Assembly (NCBI RefSeq): GCF_015500075.1
Contig: NZ_CP045496.1
Location: forward strand, 4,102,001 to 4,166,000
DNA from: Mesorhizobium sp. INR15
GTDB lineage: Bacteria; Pseudomonadota; Alphaproteobacteria; Rhizobiales; Rhizobiaceae
Length of the DNA stretch: 64,000 bases
Reading direction: 5' to 3'
Made by a program: the position numbers and the translations under genes. Within the stretch, counting starts at the first letter, position 1. Every line of letters starts with the position of its first letter. Below are positions 8,408-16,994 of the stretch, piece by piece. Under the pieces are notes generated by a model, which searched no databases, was not told where the DNA came from, and saw only the letters and a list, made by a program, of their open reading frames with translations.

Positions 8408-9328
8408 ATGACCTATGCCGTCACAGACATGCGGTCCACGGGGAGCGCGCGCCGCAAGCTCTCCTACGCCACGATCGAGCCCTGGCTTTACCTCAGCCCG
8501 GCGATCATCCTTCTGGTCGTGGTGCTGCTGGTGCCGCTGGTCATCGGCATCAGCTATTCCTTCCGCAAGTTCTCGGCCTTCAAGTCGGAATATGTCGGGT
8601 TTGGGCAGTATCATGCCATGCTGTCGGACACGGTCTTGGGGCAGGCGCTGGTCAACACGCTGTGGTGGACGGCGGCCAGCCTGTTCTTCCAGTTCTTCCT
8701 TGGTCTTGGCCTGGCGCTGTTGCTCGACAAGCCGTTCCGGGGCCGCAAGATCGTGCAGGCGCTGGTGTTCCTGCCATGGGCCGTACCGTCCTTCCTGTCT
8801 GGCCTGACCTGGGCCTGGCTGTTCAATCCGATCATCGGGCCGCTGCCACATTGGCTGTTCGCGCTTGGGCTGAAGGCGGAACCGACCAATGTGCTGTCTG
8901 ATCCTTCCACCGCCATGTGGGGGCCGATCGTCGCCAATGTCTGGTTCGGCATTCCGTTCTTCGCCATCACGCTTCTGGCGGCGTTGAAATCGATCCCGTC
9001 GGAATTGCATGAGGCGGCGGCGATCGACGGCGCCTCGCCCTGGCAGCGCTTCACCAAGGTGACGCTGCCGTTCCTGGCGCCGACCATTGCCATCACGGTG
9101 ATGCTGCGCACGATCTGGGTCGCGACCTTCGCCGACCTGATCTTCGTCATGACCGAGGGCGGGCCGGCTGGCTCGACCAACACGATGCCGGTCTACATCT
9201 ATGTCAGCGCCTTCAAGTCGCTGGACAAGGGCTATGCCTCGGCTGTGGCCGTGTTGTTGCTGGTCCTGCTCATCGCCTATGCGATCGCGCTGATCGGCAT
9301 TCGCCGCACGCTGGTGAGGCACGTCTGA
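8408..9328 (+). CDS. ABC transporter permease, MalF/UgpA type
   Basis: A 306-residue inner-membrane protein with about six transmembrane helices, the first beginning near YLSPAIILLVVVLLVPLVI. The cytoplasmic coupling (EAA) loop, EAAAIDGASPWQRFTKVTLP, lies about 200 residues in and contacts the ATPase. It forms the membrane channel with the next gene. A weak AAGGAG lies about 14 nt before ATG 8408; a second ATG at 8429 is possible. It shares one base with the following gene (TGATG), indicating translational coupling. Confidence 0.9.
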   Translation: MTYAVTDMRSTGSARRKLSYATIEPWLYLSPAIILLVVVLLVPLVIGISYSFRKFSAFKSEYVGFGQYHAMLSDTVLGQALVNTLWWTAASLFFQFFLGLGLALLLDKPFRGRKIVQALVFLPWAVPSFLSGLTWAWLFNPIIGPLPHWLFALGLKAEPTNVLSDPSTAMWGPIVANVWFGIPFFAITLLAALKSIPSELHEAAAIDGASPWQRFTKVTLPFLAPTIAITVMLRTIWVATFADLIFVMTEGGPAGSTNTMPVYIYVSAFKSLDKGYASAVAVLLLVLLIAYAIALIGIRRTLVRHV

Positions 9329-10176
9329 TGATCGCGGGACGCTCAACCTCATCGCGCTTCGTCAGCGGCATCGGCCTCTACGCCGCAATCGCGGCCTATG
9401 TGATCTTCGCCCTGTTCCCGATCTACTGGACGCTGAAGATCTCGGTCACGCCGGAGCGGCTGCTCTATTCCGAAGGCATCACCTTCTGGCCGTCGCAAAC
9501 GACGTTCCAGAATTTCGTCACCGTGCTCGAGGCTACGGATTTCCCACGCTATTTCCTCAACAGCGTCATCGTGTCGGTGTCGACCGCGGCACTGGTGACG
9601 GTCATTGCCACGCTGGCCGGCTACGCCATGTCGCGCTTCACCTTCCGCGGCAAGGCGGCGTTGGCACTGATGCTGCTTTTGACCCAGACCTTTCCGCTGG
9701 TGATGGTTATCCCGCCGATCTACCGCGTCATGGGGCAAATCGGCCTGATCAACAGCCTGACCGGGCTGATCATCATCTACACCGCCTTCAACACCGCCTT
9801 CGCGACCTTCCTGATGCAGTCCTTCTTCGATGGCATCCCGAAGGATCTGGAAGAGGCAGCCATGATCGACGGCTGCACGCGAGCGCAGGCGATGCGCAAG
9901 GTGATCGTGCCGCTGACGCTGCCGGGCATGGGCGCAACGCTCGGCTTCGTCTTCACCGCCGCCTGGAGCGAGCTCCTGTTCGCGCTGATGCTGATCTCCA
10001 GCGACGACCAGAAGACCTTTGCTGTCGGCCTGCTCACCTTCATCGGCAAATTCGCCGTCGACTGGGGGCAGATGATGGCGGCGTCGATCCTGGCGCTGAT
10101 TCCGGTCTGCGTCTTCTTCGGCTTCCTGCAACGCTATCTCGTCACCGGCCTGACCGCCGGCGCCGTCAAAGGGTAG
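9328..10176 (+). CDS. ABC transporter permease, MalG/UgpE type
   Basis: A 282-residue inner-membrane protein and second half of the channel. The first helix is around residues 12-32 (GIGLYAAIAAYVIFALFPIYW). The EAA loop EEAAMIDGCTRAQAMRKVI is at about residues 170-190, and further helices follow to the end. The conserved hydrophobic patch TFPLVMVIPPIY before it is typical of MalG-type subunits. The start overlaps the previous stop by one base, and the ATPase gene begins four bases after its stop. Confidence 0.9.
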   Translation: MIAGRSTSSRFVSGIGLYAAIAAYVIFALFPIYWTLKISVTPERLLYSEGITFWPSQTTFQNFVTVLEATDFPRYFLNSVIVSVSTAALVTVIATLAGYAMSRFTFRGKAALALMLLLTQTFPLVMVIPPIYRVMGQIGLINSLTGLIIIYTAFNTAFATFLMQSFFDGIPKDLEEAAMIDGCTRAQAMRKVIVPLTLPGMGATLGFVFTAAWSELLFALMLISSDDQKTFAVGLLTFIGKFAVDWGQMMAASILALIPVCVFFGFLQRYLVTGLTAGAVKG

Positions 10177-10180
10177 ATCG

Positions 10181-11248
10181 ATGGCTTCTGTTACGCTCGA
10201 AAAAGTCCGTAAAGACTATGGCGCGGTGCGTGTGCTGCACGCCGTCGATCTCGAAATCGCCGATGGCGAGTTCGTTGTCCTGGTCGGGCCTTCAGGCTGC
10301 GGGAAATCGACCTTGCTGCGCATGATCGCCGGGTTGGAGGAAGCCTCCGGCGGCGAGATCCGCATTGGCGAGCGGCTGGTCAACGACGTCGCTCCCAAGG
10401 ACCGCGACATCGCCATGGTGTTTCAGTCCTACGCGCTTTACCCGCATATGGACGTGTCGAAGAACATGGGCTTCAGCCTGATGCTGAAGAAGGCGGAGAA
10501 GCCGGCGATCGATGCCCGCGTCGACGGCGCCGCCAAACGGCTCGGGCTCGACACCTTGCTACAGCGCCTGCCGCGCCAGCTGTCTGGCGGCCAGCGCCAG
10601 CGTGTCGCCATGGGCCGCGCCATCGTGCGCGACCCGAAAGTCTTTCTCTTTGATGAGCCGCTTTCGAACCTCGATGCCAAGCTGCGGGTCCATATGCGCG
10701 CCGAGATCAAGGCGCTGCATCAGCAATTGAAGACCACATCAGTCTATGTCACGCACGACCAGATCGAGGCCATGACCATGGCCGACCGCATCGTTGTCAT
10801 GCATGACGGGCTGATCCAGCAGGTTGGGGCACCGCTCGACCTCTATGACCGGCCGGCCAACATCTTCGTCGCCGGGTTCATCGGTTCGCCCGGCATGAAT
10901 TTCCTGCCGGCGACAGTTCGCGGCGGTGACAAACTGGACGCAGTCCTTGCCGACGGCCAAACGCTGCGGCTGCCGGAAGGCCTGCCTACCGGGGATGGCG
11001 ATGCCATCACGGTTGGCTTGCGGCCCGAGCATATCAGACTTGCCGATGACGGCGTGCTGCAGGGCGAAGTGGTGGTGGTGGAGCCGCTAGGCCTGTCTAC
11101 GCAATTTTACGTCAAGCTTGCCGGCCAGATGCTTTGCGTCTTTGCCATGGGTCGTGCCGGCGTAAAGCCTGGCGACACGGTGCGGCTCTCGGCCGATCCG
11201 GCATCGCTGCACCTGTTCGACGAGAAGAGCGGCGATCGCATCGGGTAG
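10181..11248 (+). CDS. ABC transporter ATP-binding protein, MalK/UgpC type
   Basis: A 355-residue ATPase. The nucleotide-binding domain (1-235) shows Walker A GPSGCGKSTLL, Q-loop FQSYALYPHM, signature LSGGQRQRVAMGRA, Walker B VFLFDEPLSNLD and switch histidine VTHDQ. The C-terminal part (240-355) is the MOP/TOBE-like regulatory domain of the MalK subfamily, with GLRPEHI and the closing DPASLHLFDEKSG. This class energises CUT1 importers for sugars and related solutes. It is the last gene of the operon and is closed by the terminator at 11282-11320. Confidence 0.92.
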   Translation: MASVTLEKVRKDYGAVRVLHAVDLEIADGEFVVLVGPSGCGKSTLLRMIAGLEEASGGEIRIGERLVNDVAPKDRDIAMVFQSYALYPHMDVSKNMGFSLMLKKAEKPAIDARVDGAAKRLGLDTLLQRLPRQLSGGQRQRVAMGRAIVRDPKVFLFDEPLSNLDAKLRVHMRAEIKALHQQLKTTSVYVTHDQIEAMTMADRIVVMHDGLIQQVGAPLDLYDRPANIFVAGFIGSPGMNFLPATVRGGDKLDAVLADGQTLRLPEGLPTGDGDAITVGLRPEHIRLADDGVLQGEVVVVEPLGLSTQFYVKLAGQMLCVFAMGRAGVKPGDTVRLSADPASLHLFDEKSGDRIG

Positions 11249-11281
11249 GGCATTTAGCTCTGGCATCCACTCTGGAAGCCA

Positions 11282-11320
11282 CAAACAAAAACGCCGCCCA
11301 CTGGGCGGCGTTTTTGTTTG
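11282..11320. terminator. Perfect bidirectional intrinsic terminator
   Basis: Bases 11282-11300 are the exact reverse complement of 11302-11320. The core is a CGCCGCCCA/TGGGCGGCG stem flanked by A-rich and T-rich runs on the two sides, so it works on both strands. It separates the rightward ABC operon from leftward rpmG. Confidence 0.93.
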
Positions 11321-11336
11321 CCTAGGGAAAACCAGA

Positions 11337-11504
11337 TTACTTGATCTTGGTTTCCTTGAATTCGACGTGCTTCTTGGCGACCGGGTCGTATTTGCGGAAG
11401 GACAGCTTGTCCGTCTTGGTACGGCTGTTCTTGCTGGTCACGTAGAAGAAACCGGTGTCGGCGGTCGACAGAAGCTTGATCTTGATGTTTGCGGCTTTGG
11501 CCAT
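11337..11504 (-). CDS. rpmG: 50S ribosomal protein L33
   Basis: A 55-residue basic protein read on the minus strand from ATG 11504 (MAKAANIKIKLLSTADTGFF) to TAA 11337. Signature parts are VTSKNSRTKTDKLSFRKYDP and the ending HVEFKETKIK. It lacks the paired CxxC zinc motifs, so it is the zinc-independent (C-minus) form of L33, a component of the large ribosomal subunit near the E site. In Rhizobiales rpmG commonly lies at the end of the topA-rnr region, as here. Its 3' end faces the shared terminator at 11282-11320. Confidence 0.96.
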   Translation of the reverse strand: MAKAANIKIKLLSTADTGFFYVTSKNSRTKTDKLSFRKYDPVAKKHVEFKETKIK

Positions 11505-11658
11505 GATCTCAGTCCGTTATGTTCGTGGGGTTTTGGCCGCTAGAGCACGGGAAAACACCCGGACGCGTGAAACTTGGCGCGACACATAAAGAACGTGCCC
11601 GGAAAGTCAAGCCCGGCAGGCCTGATGTGACCCGCCAGAGTTGGCCAACGGCAGGAAA

Positions 11659-12117
11659 TCATGCGTTCGCGGTCTCGGGGATAGCAATCTTCTTCCAGTC
11701 GCCAGTGGTGTTCCACCAGCGATTCGGATTGGCGGTGTCATCGAGCCCCTTGGAACGGCTGGCGAGAATCGGCTGAATGCGGATTACCGGCTCCTGATAG
11801 CTGTGCGCCTGGAAAATCGCCTCGACGACGCGTGCGGCCAGTGGCTGGTCGTCAGGCAGTTCAAACGAAATCTCCACCGTACCAGGGCGTCGGCGCAACT
11901 CGGTCTCCGGGCCTGCTGCTGCTCCCTCGAGTGGCCTGTAGCGCTCGATGCCGTGCCCCGACTGATAGGCGTTGCGATCATATTTGCCCATGCGCAGCGG
12001 GGTAATCGCGACCACTGCCCCCATGATGCGATCGACATCGGCGGCTGGCGCCTGAAAAGTGACAAGCAGGAGCAGTGTCATTCGCAGTGACGTGGTTTCA
12101 AAGCCGCTGTCGATCAT
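11659..12117 (-). CDS. Stand-alone NIF3/YqfO-type (CutA-like) domain protein
   Basis: A 152-residue protein whose core, LLLLVTFQAPAADVDRIM, then GKYDRNAYQSGHGIERYRPLEG, then a beta strand and AIFQAHSYQEPVIRIQPI, matches the insert domain found inside NIF3/YqfO proteins. The usual pattern there is VTFVP, GxYdxC, G.frPleGa and aHpYEEPa. The NIF3 metal-binding halves are absent, so this is the isolated CutA-like trimer-forming domain (COG3323-type). The biochemical role is unknown. One departure is SYQEP for HPYEEP. GAGGAC about nine bases before ATG 12117 supports this start; an internal Met at 12081 is the alternative. Confidence 0.75.
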   Translation of the reverse strand: MIDSGFETTSLRMTLLLLVTFQAPAADVDRIMGAVVAITPLRMGKYDRNAYQSGHGIERYRPLEGAAAGPETELRRRPGTVEISFELPDDQPLAARVVEAIFQAHSYQEPVIRIQPILASRSKGLDDTANPNRWWNTTGDWKKIAIPETANA

Positions 12118-12224
12118 CGGAGTGTCCTCAACTTCTGGTGTTTTGAGGGCACCTTATAGCCGGAAGCTCCTGACACGGTTCTGTCAGCAGCTTGCCAAGG
12201 CGACACGAAGAATAGGGCGTCGTG

Positions 12225-13400
12225 CTAGATGATCTTGCGGATAAGCCTGACGCTGACCAGGGCGATATAGGCGGCGAAGAACAGGCCGAGCGCCCAGCCG
12301 AAGCCTGATGGCCCGAAAGCGTCCATGCCGATGCCAATCGCCTGTGGGCCGAGCACCATGCCCACACCGTAGCAGAGCACGAAGGCGGCGTTGGCGGACG
12401 CCAGTTCATGGCCGGAGAGCTGCGAGCCGAGATGGGCAAGGCCAATCGTGTACATGGCCGCGACCACGCCGCCCCAGACGAACAGCAGTGCGGCCATCAG
12501 GTGCCAGTTCTGCGCGAAAAAGGGCATGAAGATGGTGCCGGCCAGCCCGACAGTCGCACAGGCCAAAAGCAGGTGGCGGCGGTCGCTGATGCGGTCGCTG
12601 ATCATGCCGATGGGAATCTGCAACAGCACGTTGCCGAGGCCGATCATGGTCAGCAGCAAGGCAGCATCGGCCTCGGAGTAACCGATGCGGTTGCCATAGA
12701 CCGGGAACAGCGCAAAACCGCCGGTTTCAACGGCGCCGAACACCAGAACGGCGGCGGTGGCCGTCGGCACCAGCCAGATGTAGCGCAGGAAATTGCTGGT
12801 TTCGCCGTCGGAGACGATCGTCGGGCTCTCGTTGCGTGCGGCCAGCACCGGTATCGCGGCCAGCGTCACCAGGACGATGATGACGCCGAAGGGCCTGAAG
12901 CCGGAGCTGCCGAGATGGGCGAACAGCCACGGTCCGGCGGCAAAGCCGAGCGACAGAACGGTGGCGTAGATGCCCAGCACAAGGCCGCGCCGGTGCGGCG
13001 GCGCCGACGTGCTGATCCAGAACTCCGACAGGATGAACAGCACCGTCAGCGCGATATGCAGCACGATGCGCAGCGGGAACCACATCCAGAAATCCGGCGC
13101 GAAGTGGAAACCGACGAAGGCCAGCGCGCCGGTGGCAATCATGGCGACCATGGTCCAGGCGACGCCGAAGCGCATGGCGAGCGGTGTGGCCAGCGGGGCG
13201 CCGGCGATCGAGGCCAGGCCGGCGACCGCCGTGTTGAGGCCGATCATCGATGCCGAGTGGCCGCGTGTTTCCAGGATGACGCTGAGCAGCGGCATGCCGA
13301 GGCCGATGGCGATGCCGACGACGCTAATCGACGAGATCGCCGCCACCATTGGCAGCCAGTGTACGCGCTCGTTGCCCTGTGGTTGGGTATCGACCGTCAT
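12225..13400 (-). CDS. Major facilitator superfamily transporter
   Basis: A 391-residue protein with about 12 hydrophobic segments beginning around residue 15 (VAAISSISVVGIAIGLGMPLL). The second half contains the MFS loop-type segment IPIGMISDRISDRRHLLL (residues about 265-282), the repeat of the G-x-x-x-D-R motif. The N-terminal half, with LNTAVAGLASIAGAPLATPL, resembles YcaD/drug-efflux-like MFS proteins; the substrate is not predictable. It starts 14 bases after the stop of the Nudix gene, so both are likely co-transcribed, with the MFS gene second. Confidence 0.85.
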   Translation of the reverse strand: MTVDTQPQGNERVHWLPMVAAISSISVVGIAIGLGMPLLSVILETRGHSASMIGLNTAVAGLASIAGAPLATPLAMRFGVAWTMVAMIATGALAFVGFHFAPDFWMWFPLRIVLHIALTVLFILSEFWISTSAPPHRRGLVLGIYATVLSLGFAAGPWLFAHLGSSGFRPFGVIIVLVTLAAIPVLAARNESPTIVSDGETSNFLRYIWLVPTATAAVLVFGAVETGGFALFPVYGNRIGYSEADAALLLTMIGLGNVLLQIPIGMISDRISDRRHLLLACATVGLAGTIFMPFFAQNWHLMAALLFVWGGVVAAMYTIGLAHLGSQLSGHELASANAAFVLCYGVGMVLGPQAIGIGMDAFGPSGFGWALGLFFAAYIALVSVRLIRKII

Positions 13401-13414
13401 GGATGCTGAATACT

Positions 13415-14155
13415 CTACAGAAGTTCGCGGGTGAAGCGGTTGCGGACAAGCCGATAGAAGGGCACCAGGCCGCCCGGTCGCAGCAGCGGATCATGGGCGA
13501 GGCGGTTTTGCAGCTCGTCCAGGATCATCCGGGTGATATCGGGAATGTCTGCTTCCCTGGCCTTGGCCAGCGGTAGCCAAACCAGCTCTTCAAGCTCATT
13601 GGTCGGGCCGCCGCCGGGCAACTCGACGGCGACATTTTCGCGCCAGGCGCTGAAGAAGCGGGTGTCGAAGCGGCGCACCCGGTTGGGAGGCGTGATAGCG
13701 CGCGCGATGAAGCGCAACACGTCGAGTGACGGCAGGACGCCATGTTCGACGAAACCCTGCCAGTCCTGCCTTGATGTGGCGAAGACGCCTTTCTGGCCGA
13801 TCAGCAGGCCAGCTTCCTCGTAGGTCTCGCGGACCGCCGACAGGGCGATGGCGCGGGCCCGGGTAGCGCTGATGCGGCCAGGACCGGCGGCGAGCTTCGC
13901 TTCCTCGTGCGGATGCAGCGCGGAGGCGGTGGAAATTCTGCTGTCGGCTGGATCGGTGCGGCCGCCGGGAAAAACGAACTTGCCCGGCATGAAGGCATGA
14001 CCGGCGTGGCGGCGGCCCATCAGCACCAGGACATCATCGCCCTTGCGGTCGAGCAAGATCAGGGTCGCCGCGTCGCGCGGGCGAATCGGTGCGCCGCTGT
14101 GCATGGGCGCGCTCCGATCAATCTTGTCGACGTCCGCCTTGGTCATACTGTCCAT
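13415..14155 (-). CDS. Nudix hydrolase
   Basis: A 246-residue protein. The Nudix box is present but extended: the glycine part is FVFPGGRTDPADSR and the catalytic part ALSAVRETYEEAGLLIG (REtyEEaG), separated by an insert of about 35 residues that includes HPHEEAKLAAGPG. This long-insert form is found in NUDT7/NUDT19- or CoA-diphosphatase-like members, which hydrolyse nucleoside diphosphates linked to another moiety; the substrate is unassigned. Placement after topA-rnr-DUF983 is a common Rhizobiales arrangement. A second in-frame ATG at 14146 is an alternative start. Confidence 0.87.
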   Translation of the reverse strand: MDSMTKADVDKIDRSAPMHSGAPIRPRDAATLILLDRKGDDVLVLMGRRHAGHAFMPGKFVFPGGRTDPADSRISTASALHPHEEAKLAAGPGRISATRARAIALSAVRETYEEAGLLIGQKGVFATSRQDWQGFVEHGVLPSLDVLRFIARAITPPNRVRRFDTRFFSAWRENVAVELPGGGPTNELEELVWLPLAKAREADIPDITRMILDELQNRLAHDPLLRPGGLVPFYRLVRNRFTRELL

Positions 14156-14240
14156 GTGCAGGACCTAGCGGAAACTTCTGGCAAGTGAAAGTGGCCTTTC
14201 GCGGTCGGTATGTTGCGCCAGCAGGTGTAGTCACCGCGAA

Positions 14241-14690
14241 CTATGCCCCTGGATGAGGCTCAACCACGTCCTCTTCACCGCCAAACCCGTGCATATAGAA
14301 GGCCCATTGCAGTCCGATGACGGCGCCCTTGACCGGTTGCAGCAGTGCCAGGGTCAGCAGGATTGTCAGCGGCACCCAGATGGCTATGTGCTGCCAGGTA
14401 GAAAGCGTGGAGGTCGCCTCGACACCCATGAAGGCGCCAAGCACGATATGGCCAACAATGACGATCACGAGATAGGCGGGCAGGTCGTCGGCGCGGTGGT
14501 GATGGATCTCCTCGCCGCAGACCGCGCATTTGTCGACGGTCTTGACGAAGGCGCGAAACAGCTTGCCTTCGCCGCAATGCGGGCAGCGGCCAAGCATGCC
14601 GCGCTTCATCGCCATCCAGAGCGGCCGCGCTGGCCGGCCCGAGTGAAGTTCGCCGCCGAAAACCTGTTCTTGCATACCCTTTGGCATCAT
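14241..14690 (-). CDS. DUF983 family membrane protein with zinc ribbon
   Basis: A 149-residue protein with two CxxC pairs, RCPHCGEGKLF (about residues 35-45) and DKCAVCGEEIHHHRADD (about 53-69), forming a probable zinc ribbon. Two transmembrane helices follow (YLVIVIVGHIVLGAFM and IAIWVPLTILLTLALL). This is the DUF983 pattern; its role is not established. The histidine run HHHRADD after the ribbon is conserved in family members I recall. Its start ATG (14688-14690) overlaps the rnr stop (14687) by four bases, implying translation coupled to RNase R. Confidence 0.88.
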   Translation of the reverse strand: MMPKGMQEQVFGGELHSGRPARPLWMAMKRGMLGRCPHCGEGKLFRAFVKTVDKCAVCGEEIHHHRADDLPAYLVIVIVGHIVLGAFMGVEATSTLSTWQHIAIWVPLTILLTLALLQPVKGAVIGLQWAFYMHGFGGEEDVVEPHPGA

Positions 14691-16993
14691 CGTCTCCTGC
14701 CGCGTGAGCCCGGTCGCGTTTGCGACGCACGGGCGCGGCCCTTAGCCTTGTGAAACGACCGTTTGGAGCCTGGCAGGGGCTTTGGGTCGGTCAACATCTC
14801 GAAGCGCATGGCACCAGCCATCGGCGACACTTCGACGAGGCGAACCTCGACGCGATCCGCCAGTTGGTAGCCCTTGCCCGAGCGTTCTCCGAAAAGGGAA
14901 CGGGCCGTCTCGTCGTATATATAGTAATCGCCGCCCAGAGTTGACACCGGGATGAAACCATCCGCGCCGAACTGCGGCAATTGGACAAATAGTCCAGCCT
15001 TGGTGACGCCGGAAATACGCGCGTCGAACCGGTCGTCGACCCGTTCGGCGAGATAGGCTGCGATCAGGCGGTCGACCGTATCGCGCTCAGCCGCCATGGC
15101 GCGGCGTTCCGTACCGGAGATCAGCACGGAAACATCTTCCAGCCGCGCTTCTTCATCCTGCGTCAGGCCACCTGGACCGAAACCAAGTGCGGCAATAAGC
15201 CCACGATGCACGATCAGGTCGGCATATCTGCGGATCGGCGAGGTGAAATGCGCGTAGCGCTTCAGGTTGAGACCGAAATGGCCGATATTCTTGGGCGAAT
15301 ATTCAGCCTGGCTCTGCGAACGCAACACGACTTCGTTGACCAGGCCTTCATTGTCGGCGCCGCGCACGCGTTCCAGAATGCCGTTGAACTGGGCCGGCCG
15401 CATCTGCGCGCCGCGCGCCAGCGACAAGCCAAGCGTCTGCAGGAATTCACGCAGCGATTCCTGCTTGGCCAGCGAAGGCGCGTCATGGGCGCGGTAGACC
15501 AGCGCCTGCTTTTTCGCTTCCAGCGTCTCAGCGGCGGCGACATTGGCCTGGATCATGAATTCTTCGATAAGCTTGTGAGCATCGAGCCGCTCGGGGACGA
15601 TGACTCGGTCGACGGTGCCGTCGGGCTTGAGCAGGATCTTGCGCTCCGGCAGGTCAAGCTCCAGCGGCTGGCGGCCGTCGCGGCCACGCTTCAGGATGGC
15701 ATAGGCATCCCAGAGCGGCTTCAGAACGGTGTCGAGGAGCGGGCCGGTCTTGTCGTCCGGCATGCCGTCAATGGCCGCCTGGGCCTGCGGATAGGCAAGC
15801 TTGGCCGCCGACTTCATCATGATACGGTGGAACGTGTGCCTGAGCTTGCGGCCATCGGCAGAGAAAATCATGCGCACGGCTAGCGCGGGCCTGTCCTGTC
15901 CCTCGCGCAGCGAGCAGAGGTCGTTGGAAATGCGCTCGGGCAGCATCGGCACGACGCGATCCGGGAAATAGACCGAATTGCCGCGCTTCAGCGCTTCGCG
16001 GTCAAGTGCGGTGCCATAGCGGACATAGGCGGCGACATCGGCGATGGCCACGGTGGCGATAACGCCGCCGAGGTTCTTTTCGTCGAGGTCCGGCGTGGCG
16101 AACACCGCGTCGTCATGGTCCTTGGCATCGGCGGGATCGATGGTGACCAGCGGCAGGTCGCGCCAGTCCTCGCGGTGATCCATCGTCGCTGGCCTGACCG
16201 CTTCGGATTCGGCAATGACGTCGGCTGGAAAGATGTGCGGGATGTCATGGGCGTGAATGGCGATCATCGAGACCGCCTTTTCGCTGGTCAGCGATCCCAG
16301 CACCGCCAGCACTTTCGCACGCGGCAGGCCAAAGCGGCCGGCACGGGCAGGTTCGACTTCGACCAGGTCGCCATTCTTGGCGCCGTTCTGGAATTCCTTG
16401 TCGACGATCAGTTCGGGCTGGCGGCGTTCCACCGGTTCGATGCGGAAAGTGCCGTCCTGCAGGATGCGAAACACGCCAAGCACGGCGTCGGTGCGCTTCT
16501 CGAAGATCTTCATCACCCGCCCGGTGTAGGCGGGGCCTGTCGCTTCATTGGTCGGGAAAGTCTTGGCCAGTACACGGTCGCCGATACCGGGCGCCGGGCC
16601 GCTGCCGCCGCGCGAGATGCGAATGGAAACCACCGGTGGCTCGCCGGTACCGACAGATTCAGCCGGGTGCGCCAGGAGCACGCCATCGCCATCGCGGCCA
16701 AAGATGTCGAGCACCGCGACATGGGGCAGGGCGCCGACGCGGGCCAGCTGCTTGCGGTCCTTGGTCAGGACGCCTTCGTCCTGCAGGTCGCGCAAGATAT
16801 CCTTCAGCCAGATGCGGTCCTCACCGCGCAGCGCGAATGCCTTGGCAATGTCGCGTTTGCCGGCGCGGTCCGGATTTTCGGCGATGTAACGCAGGATTTC
16901 GTCGCGCGACGGCTTGTAGTCGTCCTTGACCTTGGCCCTCGTGTCGGCGGTGCGCGGATCGCCGTGGCTTCTACCGGTGATCCTGCGCGCCAT
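14687..16993 (-). CDS. rnr: Ribonuclease R
   Basis: A 768-residue 3'-5' exoribonuclease. The order is an N-terminal winged-helix-like region (about 25-85), cold-shock/OB domains (about 90-240), the RNB catalytic domain (about 275-600) with IDPADAKDHDDAVFA (metal-binding Asp286 and the 292-295 Asp cluster), an S1 domain (about 650-735) and a basic, low-complexity tail (KRSFHKAKGRARASQ). RNase R degrades structured RNA, including rRNA fragments and tmRNA-tagged messages. The start lies one base after the topA stop, so topA and rnr form a tight operon. Confidence 0.94.
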   Translation of the reverse strand: MARRITGRSHGDPRTADTRAKVKDDYKPSRDEILRYIAENPDRAGKRDIAKAFALRGEDRIWLKDILRDLQDEGVLTKDRKQLARVGALPHVAVLDIFGRDGDGVLLAHPAESVGTGEPPVVSIRISRGGSGPAPGIGDRVLAKTFPTNEATGPAYTGRVMKIFEKRTDAVLGVFRILQDGTFRIEPVERRQPELIVDKEFQNGAKNGDLVEVEPARAGRFGLPRAKVLAVLGSLTSEKAVSMIAIHAHDIPHIFPADVIAESEAVRPATMDHREDWRDLPLVTIDPADAKDHDDAVFATPDLDEKNLGGVIATVAIADVAAYVRYGTALDREALKRGNSVYFPDRVVPMLPERISNDLCSLREGQDRPALAVRMIFSADGRKLRHTFHRIMMKSAAKLAYPQAQAAIDGMPDDKTGPLLDTVLKPLWDAYAILKRGRDGRQPLELDLPERKILLKPDGTVDRVIVPERLDAHKLIEEFMIQANVAAAETLEAKKQALVYRAHDAPSLAKQESLREFLQTLGLSLARGAQMRPAQFNGILERVRGADNEGLVNEVVLRSQSQAEYSPKNIGHFGLNLKRYAHFTSPIRRYADLIVHRGLIAALGFGPGGLTQDEEARLEDVSVLISGTERRAMAAERDTVDRLIAAYLAERVDDRFDARISGVTKAGLFVQLPQFGADGFIPVSTLGGDYYIYDETARSLFGERSGKGYQLADRVEVRLVEVSPMAGAMRFEMLTDPKPLPGSKRSFHKAKGRARASQTRPGSRGRRR

Positions 16994-16994
16994 C

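Noticed and set aside
7007..9352. A 781-residue open frame on the minus strand
   Set aside because: It is the antisense shadow of the binding-protein and permease genes. Its composition (runs of His, Arg, Gln) is that of a reversed GC-rich gene and it matches no family pattern.
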